Positions 43,988 to 52,732 of a stretch of DNA of 64,000 nt are shown one piece after another (the first letter of the stretch is position 1; the number at the start of each line of letters is the position of its first letter). A program made the translations under genes and the position numbers. The notes beneath the pieces are model-generated. The model was not told where the DNA came from, ran no database searches, and saw nothing but the letters and a program-made list of their open reading frames with translations. Source of the stretch: Desulfovibrio sp. (GTDB lineage Bacteria > Desulfobacterota > Desulfovibrionia > Desulfovibrionales > Desulfovibrionaceae); NCBI GenBank assembly GCA_030145055.1, contig JAQYWK010000003.1, positions 248,001-312,000 of the forward strand, given 5' to 3'.

Positions 43988-44860
43988 TTATCCGCCTATG
44001 AGCTGCATTGCCATCTTAGGCAGTGAGTTGGCCTGGGACAGCATTGCTACTGCGGCCTGAGTGAGAATCTGATTCCTGACAAACTCGGTCATTTCAGTTG
44101 CAACGTCCACATCAGAGATACGAGACTCTGAAGCCTGAACATTTTCAGCTTGAATGGAAAGGTTGGTGATAGTGTTCTCCAACCTGTTCTGCATAGCACC
44201 GAGATTCGCACGAATCTTATCTTTTGAAATAATCGCCTGCTGAATACTCTCAAGAGCCTGCTGCGCAAGAGCCTGAGTTGAAATCGCAGTCTGTACACCG
44301 AGAGCAGAAGCGGTAGAAGTAGCTACTGAAATGTAGTAGTAATCTTCTGCGGAATCATTACCTGCTCCGAAGTGAACCTTCAATGGACCTGTGGAGTGCA
44401 CGCCGTTTCCGTTGTGCGCAGAGGTCGGCCCTGACAGGTTACCGTTGAGCAAATGAATTCCATTAAAATCTGTTGCGTTGGCAATACGGGTAATTTCCGA
44501 TGCCATTGCCTGAAATTCTGAATCAATGATCAGGCGCTGATCGGAGTTGTAAGTACCGGTAGATGCCTGGGTTGCAAGTTCTTTCATGCGGATGAGTTTT
44601 TCATCGATAACCTGCAAAGCTCCGTCAGCAGTCTGAATCATAGAGATCGCGTCATTTGCGTTTCTCATTCCCTGATTCAAAGATTTAACGTCTGCTCGCA
44701 TAAGTTCGCGAATAGCCAGTCCGGCTGCATCATCTGCTGCTGTTCCTACTCTTAGACCTGATGATAGACGTCGGGTGGAAACGCCTAGATTACCATACGC
44801 TTGATCGAGATTTCTCTGCGCGGTCATCGCCATAAGGTTGTGGTTAATGACTAAGGACAT
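43988..44860 (-). CDS. fliC: flagellin
   Basis: A 290-residue filament subunit. The conserved N-terminal D0/D1 helices start SLVINHNLMAMTAQRNLDQAY and continue with RLSSGLRVGTAADDAAGLAI; the C-terminal D1/D0 has AQNVQASESRISDVD-like sequence and ends AVAMLSQANSLPKMAMQLIGG (quoted in part). The central variable domain is short (about residues 145-195). The ATG at 44860 has AGGAGG at optimal spacing; an in-frame upstream codon at 44905 overlaps the promoter zone. A sigma-54 promoter lies 51-67 bases upstream, and a terminator separates the gene from flgE. Confidence 0.95.
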   Translation of the reverse strand: MSLVINHNLMAMTAQRNLDQAYGNLGVSTRRLSSGLRVGTAADDAAGLAIRELMRADVKSLNQGMRNANDAISMIQTADGALQVIDEKLIRMKELATQASTGTYNSDQRLIIDSEFQAMASEITRIANATDFNGIHLLNGNLSGPTSAHNGNGVHSTGPLKVHFGAGNDSAEDYYYISVATSTASALGVQTAISTQALAQQALESIQQAIISKDKIRANLGAMQNRLENTITNLSIQAENVQASESRISDVDVATEMTEFVRNQILTQAAVAMLSQANSLPKMAMQLIGG

Positions 44861-44910
44861 ATCTGAACCTCCTTGTTGTTCACAAAAATCCGTTTTCTTA
44901 ACCAAGTCTT

Positions 44911-44927
44911 AGCAATGGTAATGCCAA
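44911..44927 (-). promoter_or_regulatory. sigma-54 promoter of flagellin
   Basis: On the minus strand the sequence TTGGCATTACCATTGCT matches YTGGCAC-N5-TTGCW, with the invariant GG and GC separated by exactly 10 bases. Transcription would start about 40 bases before the flagellin ATG. Confidence 0.85.
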
Positions 44928-44951
44928 GAATATTTTTATTAACAAATATAA

Positions 44952-44982
44952 AGACTTATATAGATAGACAAAGTCTAGACTT
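44952..44982. promoter_or_regulatory. AGACTT/AAGTCT repeats upstream of the flagellin promoter
   Basis: AAGTCTAGACTT (44971-44982) is a perfect 12-base palindrome, with a further AGACTT at 44952-44957; another AAGTCT lies downstream of the promoter at 44904-44909. The position, 25-55 bases upstream of the -24 element, suits an activator site. Confidence 0.4.
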
Positions 44983-45183
44983 CTAAAAACTGGCAACCCT
45001 AGTCAATTTTTTCCCGCCTGCCTAAACCAGGTAAATAGCCCTATTAAAGACCCAAATGACCAAGACACTAATACGCGTAACACACCGATTTAAATAACTA
45101 TTCACATTAAATTAGCACCGCACACGGTTTCTAGGATAGGAATTTTATTCCATATTCTTGGCATCCATCAGAGTCAGCTTTCC

Positions 45184-45234
45184 GGCAAAAAGAAATCCCC
45201 TCTTCCGAAACGGCACGTTTCGGAAGAGGGGATT
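45184..45234 (-). terminator. strong terminator downstream of flgE
   Basis: A perfect 19-bp stem (45194-45212 with 45216-45234) around a 3-base loop, followed on the minus strand by TTTCTTTTTGCC. Confidence 0.93.
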
Positions 45235-45240
45235 CTGGTA

Positions 45241-45298
45241 ACCGTGCAACCGAGGGAGTCAATCCCGGCTACGGAGGTTGTAAGAAAGGAGCTTTCTT
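45241..45298 (-). ncRNA. candidate structured RNA with pseudoknot potential in flgE 3' region
   Basis: Three short complementary pairs interleave: CCGT (45242-45245) with ACGG (45271-45274), CAACC (45247-45251) with GGTTG (45276-45280), and GGGA (45254-45257) with TCCC (45263-45266). The first two cross, so a pseudoknot is possible. A perfect hairpin AAGAAAG-GAG-CTTTCTT (45282-45298) and the 19-bp terminator flank it. On the minus strand this lies just after the flgE stop. It could be a 3'-UTR-derived small RNA or a riboregulator; no known family was recognised. Confidence 0.4.
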
Positions 45299-45335
45299 AT
45301 ATTTTCAGCATCTTATCAGGATACATTAGAGACTA

Positions 45336-46979
45336 TTAACGCTTGAGCTGGATGAGTTCACCCATCATTGAGTCAGTTGTTGTGATAACCTTTGAGTTCG
45401 CCTGGAAACCGCGCTGAGTGGTAATCATGTTTACAAATTCCACCGCAAGGTCAACGTTTGAAGCTTCTAGGGAGTTTGAGGCAATTGAACCCTTTCCTCC
45501 GGTATTTGCTCTACCAGTGAGCGCATCCCCTGAATCTCTAGTTTCAGAGAAGAGGTTACCCCCTTCCCGCCGGAGTCCCCACCGATTATTAAAGTCGGCA
45601 ATGGTCAGGGCGTACAATTCAAGAATCTGTCCATTTGAATATCGTCCGGTCAAAACCCCATCTCTATCGACAGATACATTCTGTAAGAAACCAGCAGTGT
45701 AACCGTCCTGAGATTGGAATAATGTTGTTGAGCCCGTACTATAACTGGTCGAGGCCAACGCACTGGTTTCAACTTGCCCGTAATTTGGTATTCTGGATAT
45801 ATCAGTAATATCTGTTCCTATCTGCCCAGCATTTGAAATAGCGCTTGTGCCGGTATTCCAACCTTTAGTTATACCACTTCCCGATAGGTCCTGGTTACTG
45901 AGCCCGAAGTTCATTTCAATAGTTGAAGGACTAACAGAGTCAGTAAAACTAGCATTTGAAGTGGACAAGAAGTTCGCAGTCAATAACGGAGCGCCATTCT
46001 GCGAGAAGTTCGCAAGTGTCCAGTTGGAAAGGTTCTTAATACCACTCGCCGTTACGCCACTCTTAAGAGTAAATGCAGAGGTCCCGGTCAGGTCTCCTGC
46101 CGCGTTGAAGGTCAAAGTCCCGGTCATAAGCAGACCTGCAGCAGAAGAGGTTGCGAAAGGGGTGGTTCCGCTTATAAGGCGCCCATCATCAGCAGGAGTA
46201 CTAGTAACAATATACTCCCAGACCTTCTTACCACCAGCATTACTGAGTGTGACCTGATCATAATAAGTGGTCACGTTATGAGCAGAACCATTTTCATCAT
46301 AAACTTTCATGGTGGACTGGTACCCGTACAGAGAATCACCTACTGGTGGATCTGCGGTTCCGTCCCACGCTTCAAAGAGGGAGAAAAATGGATTGGTCGT
46401 ACTAGAAGCATGGCTTGCCTCCCCTGAATCAAGGTTGGTAATCATGTTAATACGCGAAGTAGCCTGCGGGGCAGACTGGAAATTTTCTAGCCTGATATCT
46501 GTCGGCACACCTACAGTTCTTACAGCGGCTGATGCAGTGGTTGCGTCACCTGTAGCAACTCCAGAGGCGGAAGTTTGAACTTCCCATCCCTGCAGCACAT
46601 AACCGTGCGGATCTGTTAGATAGCCGTCTTTATCGAAACGGAAGTTACCAGCTCTACTGTAGTAGACGGTCTCATCTTCCTTTGGCTTTACTATAAAGAA
46701 ACCCGATCCCCCGATAGCGAGATCTGTTGCTTCTGATGTTGTTTCAAATGATCCCTGTGCAAAGTCGGCATAAATTGCCCCAACCTGAACACCTCGACCA
46801 ACCTGCGCTGTGCCTGTCGCAGTTGTAACATCCTGACTAATCGCATCTTCAAAATGCATCTTCGCACTTTTAAAACCGACAGTGTTAACGTTAGCAATAT
46901 TGTTACCGAGAACAGACATCTTGTCGCCGTGTGCCTGTAGTCCTGTGATACCTGAAAATAATGATGCTGATAAACCCAT
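45336..46979 (-). CDS. flgE: flagellar hook protein FlgE
   Basis: A 547-residue hook subunit. The N-terminal MGLSASLFSGITGLQAHG and LGNNIANVNTVGFKSA are the rod/hook/HAP family motif, GGSGFFIV and YYSRAGNFRFDKDGYL are FlgE/FlgG core elements, and the C-terminal SNVDLAVEFVNMITTQRGFQANSKVI-type motif (quoted in part) is conserved. The middle is a Ser/Thr-rich variable domain. AAAGGAGG precedes the ATG. It follows flgD by 39 bases and is the last gene of the fliK-flgD-flgE run. Confidence 0.95.
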   Translation of the reverse strand: MGLSASLFSGITGLQAHGDKMSVLGNNIANVNTVGFKSAKMHFEDAISQDVTTATGTAQVGRGVQVGAIYADFAQGSFETTSEATDLAIGGSGFFIVKPKEDETVYYSRAGNFRFDKDGYLTDPHGYVLQGWEVQTSASGVATGDATTASAAVRTVGVPTDIRLENFQSAPQATSRINMITNLDSGEASHASSTTNPFFSLFEAWDGTADPPVGDSLYGYQSTMKVYDENGSAHNVTTYYDQVTLSNAGGKKVWEYIVTSTPADDGRLISGTTPFATSSAAGLLMTGTLTFNAAGDLTGTSAFTLKSGVTASGIKNLSNWTLANFSQNGAPLLTANFLSTSNASFTDSVSPSTIEMNFGLSNQDLSGSGITKGWNTGTSAISNAGQIGTDITDISRIPNYGQVETSALASTSYSTGSTTLFQSQDGYTAGFLQNVSVDRDGVLTGRYSNGQILELYALTIADFNNRWGLRREGGNLFSETRDSGDALTGRANTGGKGSIASNSLEASNVDLAVEFVNMITTQRGFQANSKVITTTDSMMGELIQLKR

Positions 46980-47018
46980 GAGAAACCTCCTTTAAGTCCC
47001 GTTGACTCGTGGTTGTAT

Positions 47019-47735
47019 TTAGCTCGTAGTTCCGTCAGGACTATCCGCAACAACCGTGGGACTGACAACTTCTCTAATATTGAGGAAGTTGATGTAACGA
47101 CCGTCTTTAAGATGCAAAAACTGTTGTCCGCCCTCAGAAACGACCCCTGAAACTTCACCACTGACTTCCGTCTTAACCATAACTGGTGCGCCATCGACAT
47201 CTTCTGCTGCCATTGCAATCGTGTAGACCCCGTCCGGCACATCATTTCCAGACCAGTCCTTTCCGTCCCACTCAAATTCATGGGTACCTTCGGCTTTTGT
47301 GCCGAGCTGGACTGTTCTCATGAGATTCTGATTCTGATCATAAATATTAATAAATGCATTTGCTACCGGCTCACCCAGTCCGTAGAAAACTTTACTAATC
47401 TTATCATCGGCACGGCTTAAGGAATAACCTTCTGCCTTAACTTCCTTGCCGATGAAGCCTACTGCGGAAACCATCTGTTCCTGAGCTCCATTGTTAGCCA
47501 CACCTGTCATAGTCGTATTAAGCTTGGTAAGCTGTTCAAGACTCGAGAACTGCGCCATCTGCGCCATGTACTCTTTATCTTCCATGGGATTTGCAGGATC
47601 CTGATTCTGCATCTGGGTCAAAAGTAGTTTTAAGAAGTCGTCGCTTCCCAACTGCGTTTTGTGCTCTGGCATATTGCTGGCGGCCAAATCGGCTTCCGCT
47701 CTGCCTAGTATGTTACTATACCCTACATATCCCAT
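47019..47735 (-). CDS. flgD: flagellar hook assembly (capping) protein FlgD
   Basis: A 238-residue scaffold needed for hook polymerisation. The N-terminal signature is LGSDDFLKLLLTQMQNQDPANPMEDKEYMAQMAQFSSLEQ (quoted across its parts DDFLKLLLTQMQNQDP and MAQFSSLEQL). The second half holds the FlgD Ig-like and tudor-like domains (HEFEWDGKDWSGNDVPDGVYTI). It lies 22 bases after fliK. Confidence 0.93.
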   Translation of the reverse strand: MGYVGYSNILGRAEADLAASNMPEHKTQLGSDDFLKLLLTQMQNQDPANPMEDKEYMAQMAQFSSLEQLTKLNTTMTGVANNGAQEQMVSAVGFIGKEVKAEGYSLSRADDKISKVFYGLGEPVANAFINIYDQNQNLMRTVQLGTKAEGTHEFEWDGKDWSGNDVPDGVYTIAMAAEDVDGAPVMVKTEVSGEVSGVVSEGGQQFLHLKDGRYINFLNIREVVSPTVVADSPDGTTS

Positions 47736-47757
47736 GACTCTTACCTCTCGTTTTTCG

Positions 47758-49683
47758 TTAAGCGACTAAGTGTAGCCCACTTTGGGAAATTGTTGCCGCA
47801 TGCTCTATATTTTGCATATCTTGGGCCAAAGAGGTTCCTTCTTCTCTAAGAGTCTTCCAACGCTCCTTCATTCCGGCCATAAGCTCCTGATAATGAGCAC
47901 TGTTGTGATCCTGTGCGCCATTCCATGAATCCTGAGTTTCCCTATCCGCAATACCGGTCTGAACTTCAAGCTTTTCTACCTTAAGCCCCTGTTCTTCCAG
48001 AACTTGCCTAACGGCTTCCAGCTGCTCTGCAATGACCTTTGCAACCTCTGGGCTTTCAGCTCTTATGGTTGCCTGCACTTCCTTATTCTTAACCTGAATC
48101 ATGACATTGACTGTACCGAGTTCAAGCGGATTAAGGGTAAGAGTAAGCTGCTTAACGCCTTGCCCAAGGTTCTTAAAAGCACCGTCCTGAACCTGTTCGA
48201 GAACATTTGACCGGGCAGTATTTGCCCACATGCTACTTGTCTTGCCGGACTGAGCGGCAGTTGCAGCTCCCTTAAGAGCTCCCATGCTACCAGATCCAAA
48301 TCCTTCGCCCATAAGAGCGGACTCTCCTTTGAGAGTGGACCCGTCAGTCAGCTTGCCGAAAAAGTCGTTCCAACTTTTAACATCTTTGGAATCTGTAAGA
48401 ATATTTTCAAGCCAATGCTTAGCTGTATACTTAGTATCACCAGCCATTGGATTGTTACCATTCTGATTATTCTGATTAGTTTGAGCGTCACCCTTAGTGC
48501 TGCCACCAAATGCATTCTTATCCTGAGCATTGCCATCAAAAGCATTCTTCTGATTACCGGCGTCAGCATTCTTATCGGACTTGCCATCTAGGTTCTGCCC
48601 TGAATTAGCTCCTGAATGATTTGTGGTACTGGATGAGGCCGTCCCAACAGTATCCTTGCCAGTCATTACGGAATGACTATTCTCAGGCTGCCCTTCGGCA
48701 GTTGCAGGCTTATTGGTTTCGCTAATATCTTTACCGACTCCCATGGAGTCACTAATGACCTTAGCAGAAGCCATGCGGAAATTATCAGGAGTCTGGTCAG
48801 ACGCTTTATTCATAGCATTCTGTAAAGAGTCACTAACGGTCTTAACTAGCTTGAGATCCTTCGCATCCTGAGCTTCGGCATTCTCAGCCAAGGCTTCCCC
48901 TAGCATTGCGAATCCCTTCTTAGCAGAACCGACTGTAGCTCCCTCTTTCGTTAGAAGCTGAGTAAGCTGAGAAGTCTTTTCACCGGAGAGCTTAAAAAAT
49001 GTACTAAGAGTCTTCGTTTCATCTTCTGAAAGCTGGAGCTGCTGAGCATCAGGAAGTGAGGCAATCTTGGCCTGAACCTGATCGAGCACATCCCCCATCT
49101 TTCCCTGAGAAATTTTTGTGAGCATTGCCTTAGATTCATCTGGAGTGAATCCGAGCTTTGAAAAGAGGGAATGCATATTCTGCTCTTGAACAGGATTTAG
49201 CTTGAAACCCTTTGCAGACTTCATCATCCCGGTAAGCTCGCTAACCATTTCGCCATAGCTAAGACCGCCCTTGCTCATGACTTTTTCTTCGAGGTCAGCA
49301 ATGTCCTTCTTATCTATACCGTGAGCTTCAAGCTCTTCCTTGATTTCGTTCCAGTCTTCACGACTGACCTTGATGTCCTGAGGCTGCTGATCAACAGACT
49401 GATTTGCTACTTCCCGAGCGGCATCTTCGATATATTCAGTAGTACTACGAACCTCTTCATCAGCATACTCTATGGTTTCGCTTGGCGCGTCTTCATAAGT
49501 AGAACGGATGTCGGCAACAGCTTCCTGCACAGGCTGATAGACACTTTCGAGACCAGCCTCTTTGTTTGAGTAAAGAAAATCATCGAACATTGATGAACGA
49601 TAAGAGTCTTCAATCAGATTAGATCTGTCTGTGTTCTTTGCCTGGTCATTAGTACTTTGATCGAAATGTGGAAGTATTTGCAT
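47758..49683 (-). CDS. fliK: flagellar hook-length control protein FliK
   Basis: A 641-residue secreted ruler/switch protein. The N-terminal 330 residues are helical and acidic, then an Asn/Gly/Lys-rich repeat-like linker (about 340-430), and the C-terminal FliK domain reads GVKQLTLTLNPLELGTVNVMIQ followed by VQATIRAESPEVAKVIAEQLEAVRQVLEEQGLKV (in parts), the substrate-switch core. The ATG at 49683 has GAGGAG upstream; an earlier in-frame codon at 49734 lies in the promoter zone. It heads the fliK-flgD-flgE operon. Confidence 0.9.
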   Translation of the reverse strand: MQILPHFDQSTNDQAKNTDRSNLIEDSYRSSMFDDFLYSNKEAGLESVYQPVQEAVADIRSTYEDAPSETIEYADEEVRSTTEYIEDAAREVANQSVDQQPQDIKVSREDWNEIKEELEAHGIDKKDIADLEEKVMSKGGLSYGEMVSELTGMMKSAKGFKLNPVQEQNMHSLFSKLGFTPDESKAMLTKISQGKMGDVLDQVQAKIASLPDAQQLQLSEDETKTLSTFFKLSGEKTSQLTQLLTKEGATVGSAKKGFAMLGEALAENAEAQDAKDLKLVKTVSDSLQNAMNKASDQTPDNFRMASAKVISDSMGVGKDISETNKPATAEGQPENSHSVMTGKDTVGTASSSTTNHSGANSGQNLDGKSDKNADAGNQKNAFDGNAQDKNAFGGSTKGDAQTNQNNQNGNNPMAGDTKYTAKHWLENILTDSKDVKSWNDFFGKLTDGSTLKGESALMGEGFGSGSMGALKGAATAAQSGKTSSMWANTARSNVLEQVQDGAFKNLGQGVKQLTLTLNPLELGTVNVMIQVKNKEVQATIRAESPEVAKVIAEQLEAVRQVLEEQGLKVEKLEVQTGIADRETQDSWNGAQDHNSAHYQELMAGMKERWKTLREEGTSLAQDMQNIEHAATISQSGLHLVA

Positions 49684-49708
49684 TTTGTGCTCCTCAAGAC
49701 CTCTTCCT

Positions 49709-49726
49709 TCACAAGGCGTGCCAAAA
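49709..49726 (-). promoter_or_regulatory. degenerate sigma-54-like site before fliK
   Basis: The minus strand reads TTTTGGCACGCCTTGTGA. The -24 half TTGGCACG is perfect, but GA stands where the -12 GC is expected, so it may be weak or not functional. It is 26-43 bases before the fliK start. Confidence 0.3.
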
Positions 49727-49817
49727 CTGAACACGCATTATTACAGCATGTTACATGAAGCTATGACAGGCAAAAAGGGGAAGATTCTTCCGAGCGGGGA
49801 AAATAGTTCAGCGAAAA

Positions 49818-51230
49818 TCAGCTATTGCTAACGATGGAAGCAAGCCGTTCGTAGAGGGATAAAACTTTAATCCATGACGTCCGTTCATAATTATTATTCT
49901 GAAGAAAAAGATGAACATACCCGGCGAATTGACGAAGAATTAGAGGACATGAATTCCAAAAATTATCGGAAAGAGGAGTACTTTTAGCCAGCCCTTTGCT
50001 GAACTCACTACCTAATGCGGGCAAATGTGAGCGCAACTTCTGCGCCAGACGCGGATGATTTTCACGGAAATCTGCCCATACCAACTTGGCGCAGGACTCG
50101 TCCCACATACCGAAGGACATGCCGAAAAATTCCTGCCAGAAAAGCCCAAGTTTATCTCCCGCCCCGGAAGAATGTCCGCTGAGGTGTTGCAATTTATACA
50201 GCCCGCCCGTTCTCTGAGAGGACGAATAAAGGCGCAGTCCTGGCAAAGACGTTTTTAAAAGCGCAGACTTTTCATCGCGCATCATGCTCTTTGCAATCGC
50301 CGCAATACGCGAGGGTACAAAGGGATCATGGCAATGAAGTCTATTCCGCGAACATGCCCAGCAACCGAGCGCACAGCTCATGGTAGAACGCAGAACATAA
50401 TGATCGTTCTGATAAGGACCAGTTTCCCAAGGGTTAACATTACCCATAGAAAGGTTCAGCACCTTAAGCCCAGACCATGCCGCAAGGTGCATCGGTCCAG
50501 TATCAGGTGTGATGAAAAGTTGTAAAGACTGGCCCACGGCAACAAGCTCACCAAGGTTTAACTTGCCCGTCATATCAAGAACAGGGCCACCCGAACCGCG
50601 CGCAACCTCTGCGCCAAGTCCAGTATCAGCAGGGCCGCCAAAGAGCACAGGTTTCATGCCACGGCTAAGTATTTCAGAGCACAATTCAGCCCAGAACGGA
50701 ACAGCAGGACGCTTAGATTCCTCACTAGCGCCGAGGAAAAGGCCAATGCGTTTATCTCCACCATGTAGGGTACGTGGATCTGACCAAGAAGTGCGGGAAA
50801 TAGTATCCAAAGGTATGCAGTCAAGCGCGTTCAAGTCTGCCCAGTGAAAGCGATTGTGCCGATTATTATGAACCACACTTGCGCGGTAAAGTTGCCAATC
50901 GCCAAGGATATAAGCATCACCGTCCGAATTAAAAACCGGACCAAGTTTACCCTCTGCGCTAAGCTCGCCCGCAAGAGATGCGGCTTGCTCACGGATGCTA
51001 AGATTTATGATCAGCTCATACTTTTCTTTGCGAAGAACGCCAAGGCCCGCCCAAGGAAAATAAACCACTTGCGGGCTTATGGGCATAAGTGGGCGGAAGA
51101 ACTTTTCCTCCGCAACAACCCAAATGGGGTGACCGGGGTAGGTTCTCTCAAGCCACAGAAAAAGCGGAAAGGAAAGGATTAAATCCCCCATTCGCTGCAT
51201 CTGAAGTACAAGTATCGGGCGCTTTGACAT
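49818..51230 (-). CDS. glycosyltransferase family 9 (heptosyltransferase-like)
   Basis: A 470-residue cytosolic glycosyltransferase with GT-B fold. ILVLQMQRMGDLILSFPLFLWLERTYPGHPIWVVAEEK (in parts) is the GT9 N-terminus, IGLFLGASEESKRPAVPFWAEL and FITPDTGPMHLAAWSGLKVL the donor-site motifs, and ETGPYQNDHYVL follows. A C-terminal extension of about 110 residues is not part of the usual fold. Heptosyltransferases build the LPS core, but the gene sits directly upstream of fliK on the same strand, so flagellin or hook glycosylation is another option. Confidence 0.85.
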   Translation of the reverse strand: MSKRPILVLQMQRMGDLILSFPLFLWLERTYPGHPIWVVAEEKFFRPLMPISPQVVYFPWAGLGVLRKEKYELIINLSIREQAASLAGELSAEGKLGPVFNSDGDAYILGDWQLYRASVVHNNRHNRFHWADLNALDCIPLDTISRTSWSDPRTLHGGDKRIGLFLGASEESKRPAVPFWAELCSEILSRGMKPVLFGGPADTGLGAEVARGSGGPVLDMTGKLNLGELVAVGQSLQLFITPDTGPMHLAAWSGLKVLNLSMGNVNPWETGPYQNDHYVLRSTMSCALGCWACSRNRLHCHDPFVPSRIAAIAKSMMRDEKSALLKTSLPGLRLYSSSQRTGGLYKLQHLSGHSSGAGDKLGLFWQEFFGMSFGMWDESCAKLVWADFRENHPRLAQKLRSHLPALGSEFSKGLAKSTPLSDNFWNSCPLILRQFAGYVHLFLQNNNYERTSWIKVLSLYERLASIVSNS

Positions 51231-51341
51231 GGGGGGAGCTTACAGCATTTTTGCTTAAAATTCCACGGTCTAGGTTGACCTAAGATCTTTTTATCTTCAC
51301 TATCATATAGTTCGAAATAACAACCTCAACCCAAATCATAA

Positions 51342-52598
51342 ATGACAACAAAATCAAAAATATCCCACCCACTAATGCCTTGGGCAGTATGGGCCATAGC
51401 CACTTTATATTTCTTCTACGACTACATGCAGCAGGTCGCCCCAAGCGCAATGGAGCCCCAACTTGCCGCGCATTTTCACGCCGATGCGGCCTCGATGGGA
51501 CTTATTTCATCCGTATATTTCTATTCATACGCACTCATGCAAATCCCTATCGGGATCATGGCAGACAGATTCGGCCCGCACCGTCCGCTTGCTATTGCCG
51601 CCGTTATTTCTACTTGCGCCGGAGCTTTTTTCACCTACACAGCCACACCGACTGAGGCAATCGGAGTTAGAATAATGCTTGGTGCTGCGACAGGCTTTTC
51701 CTTCGTATCCTGCCTAAAGCTAGTATCCAACTGGTTCCCGCCCGAAAAGTTCGCGACCATGGTTGGCCTTACTAATATTATAGGCATGGTCGGAGCGGTA
51801 ATGGGCGAAGCCCCACTCACTCGCGCCGTGGCCGTTTCAGGCTGGCAGGGCACAATCCTCGGCATTGCCGCATTCGGCGGAATTGTCGCACTTTTAATAA
51901 TATTTCTCGTGAAGGATCACCCTCCTGTAATCATTCAAAAGCACACCTTAGCGGACAAAGGATCTGGATTAGCCGAGGCACTTACCGCGCTTAAAACTAT
52001 CGCATTCAATCCGCATGCATGGCTTAACGCCAGCTACGCCGCTACTATAAATATGATCTACACAGGTTTCGGAGCATTGTGGGGGACATCCTTCATCGCG
52101 AAACTTTACGGCATTTCATCCACTAATGCGGCGATTGTAGTTTCCATGCTTTTTGTTGGCGCAATACCGGGCAGTTTCTTTTTCGGGTGGCTTTCCGACA
52201 AACTAGGCAAGCGTAGTTTACCCATGATAATTGCCGGATCTGGCGGACTTGTTTGTGTAAGCGCAGTCGTATATTTGCCCGGAATCCCTATGCAATTAAT
52301 GTACGGACTTATGTTCCTGCTCGGCTTCTTTTGCAGCGGTAATGTTGTCGCCTACGCGTATGGTAATGATATCAGTCCCAAAGGGGCCAACGGGATTTCG
52401 CTCGGATTCGTTAATACTTTTTTGATCGGAGGAAGCGCGCTAGCTCAGCCCATTATCGGCTGGATGCTTGTGGCAAGCTCCCACGGAGCAAAAGAGTTTA
52501 CCCTTGCGGACTTCCGCTACAGCCTATCCATACTAGTCGTGGCTAAAGCGGTGGCACTTCTAGCGGCGCTTACTATCGGGCGTACGAAGTCCAAATAG
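51342..52598 (+). CDS. MFS transporter, anion/carboxylate type
   Basis: A 418-residue, 12-span carrier. The N-terminus MPWAVWAIATLYFFYDYMQQ and ALMQIPIGIMADRFGPHRPL (loop 2-3 motif), LKLVSNWFPPEKFATMVGL and FFGWLSDKLGKRSLP place it among MFS carriers of organic anions. The substrate is not evident. No SD precedes the ATG. It is divergent from the GT9 gene with 111 bases between and ends before a strong terminator. Confidence 0.85.
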   Translation: MTTKSKISHPLMPWAVWAIATLYFFYDYMQQVAPSAMEPQLAAHFHADAASMGLISSVYFYSYALMQIPIGIMADRFGPHRPLAIAAVISTCAGAFFTYTATPTEAIGVRIMLGAATGFSFVSCLKLVSNWFPPEKFATMVGLTNIIGMVGAVMGEAPLTRAVAVSGWQGTILGIAAFGGIVALLIIFLVKDHPPVIIQKHTLADKGSGLAEALTALKTIAFNPHAWLNASYAATINMIYTGFGALWGTSFIAKLYGISSTNAAIVVSMLFVGAIPGSFFFGWLSDKLGKRSLPMIIAGSGGLVCVSAVVYLPGIPMQLMYGLMFLLGFFCSGNVVAYAYGNDISPKGANGISLGFVNTFLIGGSALAQPIIGWMLVASSHGAKEFTLADFRYSLSILVVAKAVALLAALTIGRTKSK

Positions 52599-52640
52599 TT
52601 TAAATTTGCTATGTAACGTTAACCTCACAACTACCCCAAC

Positions 52641-52682
52641 AAAAAGCGCCCGCCCGAGAATATCTCGGACGGGCGTTTTTTT
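52641..52682 (+). terminator. intrinsic terminator after the MFS gene
   Basis: CGCCCG-C-CCGAG pairs with CTCGG-A-CGGGCG (one mismatch) with AAAAAG before and TTTTTTT after; its A-rich left arm means it can also act for the convergent RND gene. Confidence 0.9.
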
Positions 52683-52732
52683 ACATTATATATAGGTCTA
52701 GTTAACGCTAGGTCTAAATCCAATCACCGCAA

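Larger units (their letters stand above)
44861..45335 (-). other. flgE-flagellin intergenic region
   Basis: 475 bases without a gene. From flgE towards flagellin (minus strand) it holds a 7-bp hairpin, a compact foldable element, a 19-bp terminator stem, an AT-rich stretch with AGACTT/AAGTCT repeats, then the sigma-54 promoter and leader of flagellin. These are listed separately. Confidence 0.85.
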
